Below, piece by piece: positions 35,040-46,077 of a DNA stretch of 64,000 bases. Where the stretch lies: the NCBI GenBank assembly GCA_947652605.1, contig OX393579.1, positions 45,266,970-45,330,969 of the forward strand. The letters run 5' to 3'. The notes below the pieces were generated by a model. It was not told where the DNA came from. It was given only the letters and a program-made list of their open reading frames with translations, and searched no databases. The DNA is from Elmis aenea. Lineage: Eukaryota > Arthropoda > Insecta > Coleoptera > Elmidae. Within the stretch, counting starts at the first letter, position 1. Each line of letters opens with the position of its first letter. The position numbers and the translations under genes are program-made.

Positions 35040-35293
35040 AACCGAGCTCGGTGGCTGGTTGGTATACAACCTAGCGAGTAAAGTCGGGAGGCGTGGGTTC
35101 GAATCCCGCGGCCGTCTGTCATCGTAGGAGTTTCAGGTGGTTTCCCCTACCTACTATAGGCAAATGCTGTGACAGTACTTCTACCTACCCTCTACCCTTA
35201 ACCACCTAATCGTAGTTCCCTCCTCTTCCACTTCGGTGATTAGCCATAGCAGCAAAAACATGCCGAAGCAAAATAAATCAGATAAAAAAAAAA
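35040..35293 (+). mobile_element. tRNA-derived SINE with perfect 13-bp TSD
   Basis: The 5' part resembles a tRNA: accgagctcggtggctggttggt contains an A-box-like segment, and 55 bp later gtgggttcgaatcccgc is a consensus B box with the T-arm, the two internal promoter boxes of RNA polymerase III. A tRNA-unrelated body of about 160 bp follows, and the 3' end is AT-rich, finishing cagataaaaaaaaaa. The target duplication taaaccgaaattt (35027-35039 and 35294-35306) is perfect. This is 254 bp mobilised in trans by a LINE; the intact duplication suggests a young insertion. A functional tRNA gene is unlikely because the acceptor stem does not close. Confidence 0.9.
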
Positions 35294-35511
35294 TAAACCG
35301 AAATTTGATAATTCTCATAACCCACTTGCCCAATTAGAATACCTGAGATTTGCAGAGAGATTTTTTTAATAGGTTCTTTCTTAGGCATATTACATTGTTG
35401 TAATAGAAACTACATTTCCTCGTCAGTTTTACATGTGTTATTATTTAAGTTTGTTGTACAGGATGCATGTGAAGCATTAGATGAAATCATACAAATGGAT
35501 GTAGTACCTAA

Positions 35512-36240
35512 ATACAGATTTCGCGAAAACGTTCGACAGAGTTGATCATGCTATTTTATTAAAAAAACTACATTATTATGGGTTTTCTACCAAATTGCTT
35601 AAACTTTTAGAGTCTTGTTTAGAAAACAGGATTCAACATGTGGTTTTTAACAGTTGTTCGTCGTTTAGGTATAAAGTTCACTTAAGTGTCCCTCAAGGTG
35701 CAAACCTAGGGCCTTTGTTATTTTTACTGTTTATAAACGACTTACCGTCAGTTATAAGATATCCAAAAAATACTCTTTTTGTTGATGATCTTAAGATTTG
35801 GCACCCAGTAAAAACCATTGCCGATTGTGTACGACTTCAATATGACATTGATAGCATTCTAAAGTGGAGCATTGAGAATAAATTCTATTTTAATGTTACT
35901 AAATGCTCTACCGTATCCTATCACAGACGAAACGATCCAATAGTATCCAATGAATAATGTAGCATCGATTTAAAAAACATCAATTAAAGATTTAGGTGTA
36001 ACATTTGATCGAAAGTTTAACTTTGCTGAGCACTTAAATGCAATCACACAGTTAGCATATAAGTCACTTGGGTTTATATTACGAAACAGTATTGCTTTCA
36101 AAGGAGTAAAATCTTTTTATATTTTATATAACTATTTAGTTCGAAGTAAAATGGAGTATGCATCGGTTGTAGGGGACCATAAGTATGAAATATACAAAAA
36201 TCAGTTAAAGGCAGTTCAAAAAAGATTCAAAGTGACCTAA
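35512..36240 (+). pseudogene. Jockey-like LINE reverse transcriptase remnant
   Basis: One frame encodes 'DFAKTFDRVDHAILLKKLHY' (first catalytic region), 'VPQGANLGPLLFLLFINDLP' and the active-site box as 'FVDDLKIW' (usual FADDLKI, A to V). After a frameshift near 35960 come 'IKDLGVTFDRKFNF', 'SLGFILRNSIAF' and 'LVRSKMEYASVV', ending at 36240. These are the RT and thumb blocks of jockey-type LINEs. The N-terminus with endonuclease is missing; an upstream frame at 35462-35510 is fused out of register. Inactive. Confidence 0.85.
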
Positions 36241-36519
36241 CTCATTGTTTTCAAACGTAACCACCCTTATTTTGTTTCGCTATTCGATAGCTTTATCTCC
36301 TCTTTAATTTTTATAGAAGTTGTCCTATGTCTTAACCCCGTAGTTGTTAAGATATTCAATAATTTTCACAAAAGCTGCCATTTAATTACATTTTTATGCA
36401 TCCGCGCTGATGCAAAACAAGTGCCAAAATAGAAGCAAGGGTCAACTTTTGGTATTTATCCTAACCAAAAATTTAAATTTTATTGACAAAAGAAAATACC
36501 GACCAAATAAACCACCATA

Positions 36520-36673
36520 TGGGTCAATCTAAACAGATGAATCTTCCTTAGGTGTAAACAAATTTTACTTTGGTTACCTTTGTTAATAACAATCATAATC
36601 TCAAGAGCAACAATGGTAACCACAGCAAAATGTGCTTACACCTAAGGAAGATTCATCTGTTTAGATTGACCCA
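36520..36673. mobile_element. 154-bp near-perfect palindromic MITE
   Basis: The left arm tgggtcaatctaaacagatg, continuing aatcttccttaggtgtaa, is the exact reverse complement of the right arm for 38 bp. After a small offset the inner segments pair again (ttactttggttacc / ggtaacca). The loop holds ttgttaataacaatcataatctc. No clear target duplication beyond an AT on each side. Such a length is in the range of a pre-miRNA-like hairpin transcript, but nothing shows it is transcribed. Confidence 0.75.
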
Positions 36674-36724
36674 TTGTCCTGACAAAATGGGATTTGATAT
36701 CTACTAAACTTAATTATTTGTATA

Positions 36725-37010
36725 GAGGGTGTTTCATAATTGAATGCTGATCCTTAGGGGTATTATTCCTTGGATGATTTTAAGAAAAAAGTTCATATCA
36801 ATGTAGGTCCGCAACCGCCGTATTTTTGAGATACAGGGTGTTAAAAGTTTACTCGAAAACCGTTCGTCGGACAAAAAAAAGTCAGGAGGCCATTTTTATG
36901 TCTTATGGTGGAAAACTAAGTACCAAACAACTTTTATTTAAAACATTTTTTCCTAAAGTAAATATTTACTGAGATATATAGCATATCCCATTCCTTTTGG
37001 ACACTCTATG
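36725..37010. mobile_element. CAGAGTGTCC-type element fragment
   Basis: The right end (ccttttggacactctatg|TA) and preceding text 'aaaactaagtaccaaacaac' match 61655-61765. At the left, tagagggtgtttcataattg is a plausible degenerate tip, and a second tip-like cagggtgttaaaag lies at about 36834. Non-coding. Confidence 0.5.
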
Positions 37011-37014
37011 TATA

Positions 37015-38240
37015 CTGACTATTTATTTTACAAAATACTTACCATTAATTAATAAATAACTAACCAAATAAATAAAAGTGCTTTTATTTGGGTGTTAATC
37101 AACACACTATAAATTCCTTCTTTATATAATTTGAATAATGCATCACAAACTCCTGAATATTACAACACAAGCCTCTTACATTCAAAGTCGGACACAAAAA
37201 CATTTAAATAAAGCTTTTTTTTAAACAATGATCTACTATCACATCACCAAATCTAGTGGATTGTAAAATTGATTATAATTTACTTTATTCTTCAAAACAA
37301 TTGTGGCAAATCTCATCAGAAACACTATTTCAAAAACTAACAACACATTAAACTACACATTGTTAGAAGTTTAGGTAACTCCAACTAATACCTCATAAAT
37401 TAAAATTTTTAGATAGCAAGCAAATCATTTCACACGCCTTAAACATAAAGAAAAAGTTATACAACATTACTTAAAGCATTAACACCAGACATATTTACTT
37501 CTTAACACACATAACCATCACAGTTTTATCTAAAATGCTGTTATATTGAACAAACAACATTAACATTATCTTAAGAAATTTGCAACTGTCAAATATTTTG
37601 CAAATACCACGCAATAAGAGATAATAATAATTAAATTACACCCTTTAGATGGTTTTAAAAGGTTAATTTTAACACTGATTGCATTTTAGTTTAACATTCA
37701 ATGCACGCGAAATTTAAGGGATTAAGATTAAACGAATAAGGAAATTATTTATGTTATAAACTACCTACAAGGCACTTTCTGACGAGCAGAACGATTGTAT
37801 TTTACGACTTTTATCAGAACATCGAAATTCGTAAGGTGCTTAATTAATACTTGGAAATAAGTGTGTCGATACCATCTTCATCGTAAATTTTGCAAAAATT
37901 TATTGCAAATGTCTCATTATTTAATTAGACAGCGATCGGTATTAGCCTGAGGTAATTGGCCACGCTTACGAATAACTTCTTAATCTGTCTTCGTCATTTA
38001 CTATTGTTGATTTGATTTTCGGTATTAGTTTGGTCAGGAATTTGCTCTAGCCATATTATAAGCATGTGAAAGAAATCGTACTGGAAAAATAGAATACAAA
38101 TTTTTAAATGCAGACTAACATTAAGTCTTTAGGACTTTACTAATTCGTAACTATTTTTTTGTTTAAGAAAATAGCATGGAATATTTATATAAAAATTTCG
38201 TTCAAGAATTTAGCATGGAAAATATGAACATTTACATAGT
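37015..38240. other. Unassigned AT-rich DNA
   Basis: No recognised transposon end, domain or repeat; candidate host intergenic or intronic DNA. Confidence 0.4.
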
Positions 38241-38246
38241 ACTATA

Positions 38247-38670
38247 CGGGTGTCCCAGCCAAGACGAATTATTCGATAGCTCTGTTATTAGTAATAATAT
38301 TTAAAAAAGTTCAAAATAAAAGTTGTTTGTAATCATTTACTACATAACTTAAAATTATTTTTAACTATACACAGTGTTTTGTTTTTGCGCTCTGATACCA
38401 AACATAGTTTTTTTATATAGAATACCCTGTATATTTTGTAATTTTTGGATCTAAAATTAAATTCTCTTTCAAAAATATTATAAGTTATTTATGTCTAAAA
38501 TGAACCGTTTTTGAGTTATTGACGTTTTTTTGAAACTTTTGACAGATGCAGACCTTTATAAAAATATTTATAGTTATTAACATAATAACACCGAAGCAAT
38601 TTACTCTGGTAATTCATTAGACAATAGTCTCATAGTGATTGTTGACTAGTTACATTTTTAAAATAATATA
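38247..38670. mobile_element. Left half of a CAGGGTGTCCCA-type element
   Basis: The text after TA, cgggtgtcccagccaagacg, is a degenerate tip. About 150 bp in, 'aataccctgtatattttgta' followed by 'atttttggat' mirrors the interior of the palindromes at 32225 and 42465. No right end before the next tip at 38671. Confidence 0.45.
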
Positions 38671-39281
38671 CAGAGTGTTCGTTTTACTCGGTCCATTTCG
38701 TTAAACTTTAAACGCATGTAAGTAATTTTTTTTAAATGGAACACCCTATATATTTTCACATTTTCTTGTAGAAAATTTAATTATCTTTCAAAGTTATTAA
38801 GCATGTTTTATGTCTAAATATAATATTTTTGGAGTTATATCGTTTCTTATGATTATTTGCGAGTGTTTTACCTAAAATATCGGTAGTAGCCTTTGAAAAT
38901 TCAAAACAATTTGTATGAACTCAACCAGAACAATTAATCGGCACAATTTTAACTATTATGCCACTAAAAATCCATATTCTTTTAAAAGTTGTAGATAAAC
39001 AGCATAAATCGCAGCAAATAACACCAGAATGCTGTGTATCTACAGTTCTTAAAAAATATGGATTTTTAGTGGCATAATAGTGAAAATTGTGCCGATTAAG
39101 TGTTTTGGTTGACAGTTCATACAAATTGTTTTGATTTTTCAAAGGCTACTACCGATATTTTAGGTAAAACACTCGCAAATAATCATAAGAAACGATATAA
39201 CTCCAAAAATATTATATTTAGACATAAAACATGCTTAATAACTTTGAAAGATAATTAAATTTTCTACAAGAAAATGTAAAA
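38671..39281. mobile_element. Palindromic element lacking its right tip
   Basis: The left tip is TA|cagagtgttcgttttactcgg. From about 38755 to 39281 the sequence is a long palindrome centred near 39021 (taaaacatgcttaataactt, cactaaaaatccatattctt and complements) with a 24-bp loop. The right arm stops at caagaaaatgt, so about 80 bp of the expected right end is gone. Non-coding. Confidence 0.75.
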
Positions 39282-39289
39282 AAAATGAA

Positions 39290-40730
39290 AATTGAAATTT
39301 TAACGTCATATTTCACCTTTGGTCGTATTTTTTATTTCTAAAAATCTTTCCCTATGAAGTCTTTTTTGTAACTCTTAAAATAAGGCCACTTTATTCTTGT
39401 GAATATCTCTGCAATCGCTTATATCTGGTATCTTATACATTTTTGTGATTTTTTTTTATCTTAAAATTAGTTTTGGGTCATCCACCAACTTTTATTAGAA
39501 ATAAAAGTTTCTGAGAAATTTTTAGTATAAAACTTTTTCATTTGTTGATACTATTTAAATGACGCTAAATAGAAGATATAATGCAGGGTGAATAATGAAT
39601 AAATTAGTTGTAAAAAGGGAAAATAGTCAAGTTTCTTAATAAAAAATCAAAATTTTGTAATTTTTTTGATTTTTAAAATTTAAATCAAGGATTTGTGAAT
39701 TTTTTAATAAAAATCAAATTTTGGCCAACCCTGGAATGTAACCATTTAACTGCCAACATTTTGTTAATATAAAGATTTTGTAAATTTTTTTCAATTTATT
39801 TATAATTTACAATTAAACTGTTAACAGCCCATTTTTACAAGTAATCCTATCTTGTTACAAAAATAATGAAACTATTTAAAGTGTTCATTGTACTCGCTTG
39901 AGTACAACCTATTTCAACAAATAAATTTGTTTTAAACTGGACTGTATCATTTATTTTTATTATATCGTAGCCCATAGCTATTGTTTCATATCATATAGAA
40001 TATTTTTATCGAAATAAAATACAATGTAAATGTGTACATTCACTTTTGTACAACAAATATAAGCCTAAGCAATATTGATCTTGTCTAAATCACTGAAGTG
40101 TTGCTCAATTTCTTAAAATTTCCTAGTAAAACATCTTAGATATTCGTTAAAATAAAAATAATGTAATATTGTAAGTACAGGAGGCGATACGGTCTAAAAT
40201 GTGGGCGTTAATGGGTTAATCACAATCGGTCCAGAAATAACCAGCAATTCTAATTTGAAATTAACAAGTTTGTAGTCCTTGAACGCAATTGTAAATTATG
40301 GTTGGCCATGAAAGGTTAGGAAAGGTATAAATTATTTTCTGATTTAATGTTTAAACGTATTAACGAACTAATTACTGCAAATTATTAGTACCTAGTTACC
40401 AAGTCGGTTAAACTAGAGCAAAGTTGCAAAATTTCATGTTCAATTTAAATTCAAAACGAAAACTTTCATAGCTCGCTGGATGCATGCATAAGTTATTTAG
40501 GAAAAACAACGAGTTTGTTGTGTGTTTTTTGGTCTTAGTCACAAAGAAGTACGCTTTCTCAGGGTACGTTTCAATTGCTACAAATAGAAAAAATTATTCG
40601 TATGTTTTGGACTATCTGCAATTCTTTTATTTCCTTTATTGGATTTTTATTCTAAAAGAAAGTCTAATCCTGATTGCAGTGGAATAATATACTCTGACCA
40701 TGATATATTAAACTGGAACAGGCCAATATG
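39290..40730. other. Unassigned AT-rich DNA
   Basis: No recognised feature. The segment 39640-39720 is dominated by aaaatcaaaattt words without a clear period. Confidence 0.35.
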
Positions 40731-40974
40731 TCTAAGGCAGAGGTCGGCAACGTTTTTCACTTAAAGAGCCATATATTACTAATTTTAAACCTAAAAAATG
40801 TCTTAAGTGCCGCCAACAATATTGGCCTTTACAAGGAAGTGCTAGTTGTTTTTTATTTCGATTTTATTTATTATCTTCATACCATAAGAAAAAAAATTGA
40901 AAACACACTAGAAGAATCCCAATACCGTTTCAGAAGAGGAAGGACTACACAGGACCCAGTCTTTATACTAAATA

Positions 40975-41426
40975 CAGGGATGGCAAATAGGTGGCACGCG
41001 TGCCAAACTTGGCACGTGAGAGATTTTTGACGGCACCCTAAAGAATTCTATGAATAAATTTGTTTTTAAAATTTAAAACTTTTTCAAAATGTTTTTTTTT
41101 TTAATTAGTGTGCTAATTATCTACAAAATGTTATTTAAATATCAAAAAAATTAAAAATACCAGAAAATAACAACTCTTCTTATATCGATACAATAATTTG
41201 ATCATTACTATACATATAAAATACCAACTGTAGCGATGCACAGAACTTTTGATTGCATATGTATTTAGTGACACATAAAATCATGACGTTGGCAATACTA
41301 AACGAAATAACTGACGGTTGTTTCTGGCAGGTAGGTTAGGTTAGGTTAGGTAGTGGCACGGGGAAAAATTTGTATTAAATTTTATCGTATTTTGGCACCC
41401 TGATCACATCCTATTTGCCATCCCTG
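40975..41426. mobile_element. hAT-like MITE inserted in the LINE
   Basis: Ends are cagggatggcaaataggtggc and cctatttgccatccctg. Flanks tactaaat (40966-40973, plus one extra a) and tactaaaa (41427-41434) match at 7 of 8, and removing the insert restores RT text (FIL|KQTIE) across the join, supporting an 8-bp duplication. Near the left end, ggcacgcgtgccaaacttggcacgtg is an internal GGCACG palindrome. A TTAGG tract lies in the right half. 452 bp, non-coding. Confidence 0.8.
41333..41351 (+). repeat. TTAGG-like tract inside a hAT-like MITE
   Basis: aggttaggttaggttagg, about three and a half perfect copies of TTAGG, within the 40975-41426 element. Confidence 0.7.
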
Positions 41427-42289
41427 TACTAAAACAAACAATCGAATAGAGCTTAACAAAAAGCAAGGAAATACATTTATGTTTTATAGACTTGAAAAAA
41501 GCATTCGCTAAATCAAAAAAAAAGACATATGGAGGAGCCTAAGAAGGGGGGGAATAGAAATAGAAACAATCGACATAAAAAAGCGATGTACGAAAGAACG
41601 GAAAATATTGTAAGAACCCAAAATGAAGAATCGGCAGAGTTTGCAACAAAAGAGGACTTAAAACAAGGATGCGTGCTCAGTCCATTATTATTCTCAGTGG
41701 TTATGAATGGAGTATTTAGGGAAGTAAAACAAAAAATAAGACCGTTTCACCTAGGCAACTGGAAAATCGAAAAAATAAACATAACTGAACTAATGTTTGC
41801 AGACGACATGGTCTTAGTCGCGGAAACAGAAATGAATCTGCAACATAATCTAGAAACTGTAAACCAGGAATTGGAAAAAATCAATATGAAACTAAGTACA
41901 GAAAAAACTAAAACTATGATAGTTACAACAGAGACCAAAGGGCACAGCATCACTTTTAATGGGCTTAGGTTGGAACAGGTAGAAAGCTTTAAATGTTTAG
42001 GAGTGATCATAGAAAAAAATGGAGGAATGGACAAGGAAATAAGCGAAAGGACAGGAAATGTGGGAAGAATATTTAACAGTTTAAGAACAACATTTTTTGG
42101 AAATAGAGAAGTACCAAAACGAACAAAAGTGGAAGTGGTCAAAAAGGTAATAACTCCGGCACTTTTATACGGAAGTGAAACGTGGACACTCACAAATAAA
42201 AATAGTAGCCGAGTGAATGCAGCAGAAATTGGTTTTCTAAGAAAAAGCCAAGGAAAAACCAAAAATTATAGTCAGAAATGAAACACATA

Positions 42290-43024
42290 CAGTGCGTTCA
42301 CGCTGAAAGGAATAAATTCATTTAAACAATAGCTATTAGTTTGAGAAAAAAACGCTCGGACCCGTCGATTTTTGTTTTTAAATTGGCATTTTTTAACGCA
42401 TGTGCCAACCCGATATCGCTTCCGGTTTACCCGGAAGTAACATTAACTTTGTTATTTTAAATACAACACCCTGTATATTTTTACATTTTTGGATTCCTCT
42501 TTAAGTGTTCTTTATAAAATGTATAAGGTCATGTTGTCCTTAAATTAACCGTTTTCGTGTAATTTATATTTCCGTAAAAATTTTGAAAATTTGCGATATT
42601 TTAAAATTTTACAAATTTAACGAATGAAAAGAGTTTACTAAGGTATTATTTATCAAACTTTAAAAGGAATTAAGGCTTACTTATCAAAATTTTAAAATAT
42701 CGCAAATTTTCAAAAGTGATGCACGGCCCAACATTTTTACGGAAATATAAATTACACGAAAACGGTTAATTTAAGGACACCACGACCTTGTACATTTTAT
42801 AAAGAACACTTAAAGGGGAATCCAAAAATGTAAAAATATACAAGGTGTTGTATTTAAAATAACAAAGTTAATGTTACTTCCGGGTAAACCGGAAGCGATA
42901 TCGGACTGGCACATGCGTTAAAAAATGTCAATTTAAAAACAAAAATCGACGGGTCCGAGCGTTTTTTTCTCAAACTAATAGCTATTGTTTAAATGAATTT
43001 ATTCCTTTCAGCGTGAACGCACTG
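42290..43024. mobile_element. 735-bp palindromic element (CAGTGCGTTCACGC) in the LINE
   Basis: The tip TA|cagtgcgttcacgctgaaagg pairs exactly with cctttcagcgtgaacgcactg|TA, and the arms mirror through 'ctcggacccgtcgattttt', 'gcttccggtttacccggaag' and 'aatttatatttccgtaaaaa' to a centre near 42640. Inside each arm, about 185 bp from the tip, sits 'aacaccctgtatatttttac', which looks like the end of an older CAGGGTG element. TA duplication within LINE coding text makes the integration unambiguous. Non-autonomous. Confidence 0.9.
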
Positions 43025-43317
43025 TAGATCATAGAGAACAATTAAAGATAAAATCAGTTGAAACAAACCTACAACGAAGACATCTGGGATGGTTGGGTCA
43101 CATTTATCGGATGAAAGAAGAGAGGTTAACCAGAAAAGCCTATGAAGCAAAATCACAGGAAAAAAACAAAAGAGGCAGACCGAAAAAAGTTAAAAAAGCA
43201 GCAAAGGATGAAAATCAAATGGGAAGACATAAAAAATCTAGCACAAGACAGAAAAACATGGGAAATAGTAAGCACAAAACATCTCAACAGTCCTATACGT
43301 CGTGCCCGGAACATTCT

Positions 43318-43774
43318 TCGCCCACAATTCTTCGCTTCCACAATTCTTGGCCTCCACAAATCTTCGCCCACAATTCTTCGCCTACACAATTCTTCGCCGC
43401 CACAATTTTTCGCTGCATACAAGCATATCACATATTTTGTTTGTAAATGTGATTGTTTTTATTTGTAACGTAACTTTTACAGATTATTTTACATTAGGTT
43501 AGATTAGGTCAGGTCAGGCGAAGAATTGTGGCGGCGAAGAATTGTGTAGGCGAAGAATTGTGAAGGCGAAGAATTGTGGAGGCGAAAAATTGTGGGCGAA
43601 GAATTGTGTAGGCGAAGAATTGTGGGCGAAGAATTGTGGAGGCGAAGAATTGTGGAGGCGAAGAATTGTGGGCGAAGAATTGTGGAGGCGAAGAATTGTG
43701 GAGGCGAAAAATTGTGGAGGCGAAGAATTGTGGGCGAAGAACTGTGGGCGAAGAATTGTGGGCGAAGATGTTCC
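43318..43774. mobile_element. Foldback element built of GGCGAAGAATTGTG arrays
   Basis: The left end ggaacattcttcgcccacaa is complementary to the right end (gtgggcgaagatgttcc). The left arm (43324-43413) has about six units of cacaattcttcgcc; the right arm (43517-43768) has about seventeen units of ggcgaagaattgtg with optional 'ga', 'ta' or 'aa' linkers. The spacer (43414-43516) is AT-rich and ends with a TTAGG-like tract. Several open frames of 66-117 residues here are only translations of the array (runs of AKNCGGEEL-type text). The unequal arms suggest array expansion. It lies just past the LINE coding remnant. Confidence 0.8.
43494..43517 (+). repeat. TTAGG-like tract in foldback spacer
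   Basis: attaggttagattaggtcaggtcagg, a degenerate TTAGG run directly abutting the right word array. Confidence 0.55.
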
Positions 43775-43959
43775 TAGACCTTCTATACCTAACAGTAGAT
43801 GGACTAATGACTAAATCAAAAAATAAACATCACATTTTTGGTCCCGTAAATTTTATATTTGGTCGCCCCAGACTCAGAAACAATTTAAAAACACACAAAA
43901 TATCGTCGCGTGCCACCTATTGGCGCACGTGCTAAGGGTTGCCGACCCCTGTCTAAACC

Positions 43960-45650
43960 ATGAGGATGAAGATGATCATGATATAAAAAAAGTGAAAATT
44001 TTAAATTCTCTCATATCTTAATCGTAGAGGAACGTGAAATTTTAAAATCGATCACTCATTCCCCAAACTATCTGACACAATTTTGTGACAATCTTCATTA
44101 CACAATTCTCACAAAACGTTGCCATATCCAAAACGTGTAAAAACACACGCAAATCGCCCATTTAAACTGCAGAGCGTCGATGAGCCGATTCCCTACCTCC
44201 CAAGAATTTATGTTAAGTAATTCAGACGCAACCGACTTCGATATATTAGCAAGAAACAAAACTTTCTCCGGACAAGTGGTATGGTAACCTATCCAAAACT
44301 CACAGTTATTAACTCACGCGCCAGCAAAGAACCGGTGCAGTGCTCTAGTGCATACACACGTGATCATAAAATAAAAGGATTTTAACAAAAGGTACGTACA
44401 CAGTTATTTATATAACTACTGCAACTGGATCAAAGTTACCACAGCCCGTAAACCACCAAATACCACGGCAACAAGAAGTAATCAGTCGTGAATAATTTTA
44501 TTTGTAGCGTATTATTAGCTTGCAAGAAGCTAAAAAAGCAGCATTTACCATTAGCATACAATCTTATTGTCTGTTAACATTCAGCTGCTTTTTTGCTTTT
44601 GTAACTTGATTATATTTAATGAACAAAAGGCCAATGTACCGTGCGCCGGGTTTCAATGATGAATTATTATTAATATTCTTAAATTCTTTTATATAATGCA
44701 GGAATTGTCTTATCAGTGTTATCCAACAATGTTAGCCAGGTTAATTATTAACGCAAGGAAGATTCAGTTCATTAAATACTTTTATGTAACTTAGAAATTC
44801 GTTGGTTTTGCGTATGGTCCACTCCAAGTGGGCTATTAGGTTGTGAAATGTGTTTCTTGTTAGTGCAAGCGGTTGAAAACGCGTAACATTTGTTGTTCGC
44901 GGTGTTTTGCGGAGTGTCGCTGATTAGTGAGACGAGAACTTGCACTTTTCATTATGCTCACCAGCTTCTTAACTGAGGAATCTTTGTCAAAGGGTTTTAA
45001 AAGGCTACAGTAGATTCTTTTGGATCGACTTTATTCATGATCTCACAGTTCGGGACGATCCCCCAATTTGCCACCCCTTGATTATTTCAAAAGCAAGTAG
45101 AGATCGACACAAAAAGTGGGGAGGGGGAAATAAAATGCGCCACAGCCGTTTTTTTTTTTTAAATTGTAGATGTTCAAACGTGTTTTAATGCAAAGTTAAA
45201 TAAATTTTAAATGTTCAAACGCGTTTTTAATGCAAAGTAAGATAATGTAGAGTACTTTACCATCATCCAAAATTAGAGTTTTACGGCAGAACCTTTACTG
45301 ATTTTTAGTTTTTTTAAATCAGATCGCCCCCGCCCCTCACAGAACTATGATTAATAAAAGTAAACACTTTCACTAATTGTTTCCATTTAGGTAAAGGGAC
45401 ACATACATAATATATTTAGCAAAATTACCAAAAGAGGTAATTATATAAACATAAAATTCGCATAAATTGTACAAAAGTAACACCATATTTTAGCCTAAGA
45501 TTAGAGTCAATAAAAAAAAGCAGTTTATGCTATAAATTTTTATTTTTGTTGCTTGTTCGAATAGCTCCAAAGTGCTCATAAACAAAAAGCGTACATTACT
45601 ATGAATTTCTTTAAAAACACCTCCTCTTGCCTAGGCACGACCCCAAATAT
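43960..45650. other. Unassigned DNA
   Basis: No transposon ends or coding domains seen. The parts 44270-44400 and 44820-44960 are less AT-rich and unique-looking, so they may be host DNA. Nothing ties them to a gene. Confidence 0.35.
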
Positions 45651-45656
45651 AATATA

Positions 45657-45892
45657 CCCCTCCGTCCTATAATAATAGTAGCAGTTGATTAATTTAATTT
45701 GTCCCATAATTATAGTAGCAAAAGAAAATAAATATAGAACGCAAAATTTATTATCAAAAAACTAGACTAAATTAAACATTGATTTTGATTGAAGGCTTCG
45801 CAATCTTGCGCTACAACATAACTAACAGCTGCATTAGCCAATAATTCCTGTTTAAATATCCACTTGCTACTATTATTATGGGACAGAGTGAG
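45657..45892. mobile_element. Stowaway-like MITE (CCGTCCYATAATAATAGTAGCA)
   Basis: TA|cccctccgtcctataataatagtagca on the left pairs with tgctactattattatgggacagagtgag|TA on the right. Tip, TA target and 236-bp size resemble the Stowaway class of Tc1/mariner MITEs known from plants and insects. The internal repeat 'gtcccataattatagtagc' near 45701 is a further copy of the terminal word. Confidence 0.8.
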
Positions 45893-46077
45893 TAAATGAT
45901 AAAGGATTTTATATACCTGTCAAATTGCACTAATTATCACACACTTAGGCCAGTCGCGTATGACCAATATTTTTATCGCGTGCTTCAAGACCTGCCAAAA
46001 CTAATTGTGTTTACATAGAAGTAATGCAAAATCGTCAGACTGTTTCTGGTGCCCTATGATTTGAAAGTTTACTTACC

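Larger units (their letters stand above)
40888..43310 (+). pseudogene. RTE/CR1-grade LINE reverse transcriptase, interrupted by two insertions
   Basis: The first piece encodes 'LEESQYRFRRGRTTQDPVF', the RT start. After a hAT-like insertion (40975-41426) the text resumes with 'IHLCFIDLKKAFAKSKKK' (usual KAFD, here KAFA), 'LKQGCVLSPLLFSVVMNG', the catalytic 'LMFADDMVLVAETE', 'KCLGVIIEKNGGMDKEIS' and 'LLYGSETWTLTNKN'. A 735-bp palindrome (42290-43024) then splits the end, and 'HLGWLGHIYRMKEERLTRKA' follows with a basic tail to about 43230. An intact copy would place new LINE DNA at a nick by target-primed reverse transcription. This one lacks its 5' half, has lost the first catalytic aspartate and is broken. 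Confidence 0.82.
40738..43950. mobile_element. hAT-like shell with CAGRGGTCGGCAAC ends, filled by other elements
   Basis: Ends are cagaggtcggcaacg and gggttgccgacccct(g). The words gtctaagg (40730-40737) and gtctaaac (43951-43958) match at 6 of 8. Only about 150 bp at each side belongs to the shell; the rest is a LINE (40888 to about 43310) and its own insertions. CAGNGGTCGGCAA is a common tip of animal hAT elements. No transposase remains. Confidence 0.7.

Noticed and set aside
35040..35125. A tRNA gene
   Set aside because: The A/B boxes look tRNA-like, but the acceptor stem does not pair, a 160-bp body and A-rich end follow, and a 13-bp duplication encloses the whole unit, so it is a SINE.
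36725..37010. A complete small CAGAGTGTCC element
   Set aside because: The right end is well supported by the paralog at 61655-61765, but the proposed left tip is too degenerate to claim a full unit; it is kept as a fragment.
41747..42262. A 171-codon minus-strand frame rich in hydrophobic residues, resembling a membrane protein
   Set aside because: It is the antisense of the LINE reverse transcriptase frame 41529-42281, whose FADD and SETW motifs are unmistakable.
43318..43774. A CRISPR-like array
   Set aside because: Units are nearly contiguous with 0-2 bp linkers, occur in both orientations and have no spacers; the DNA is eukaryotic.
43093..43935. Several overlapping open frames of 66-117 codons with repetitive Cys/Glu-rich text
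   Set aside because: They are translations of the GGCGAAGAATTGTG array in different frames on both strands. The regularity comes from the DNA word, not protein selection.
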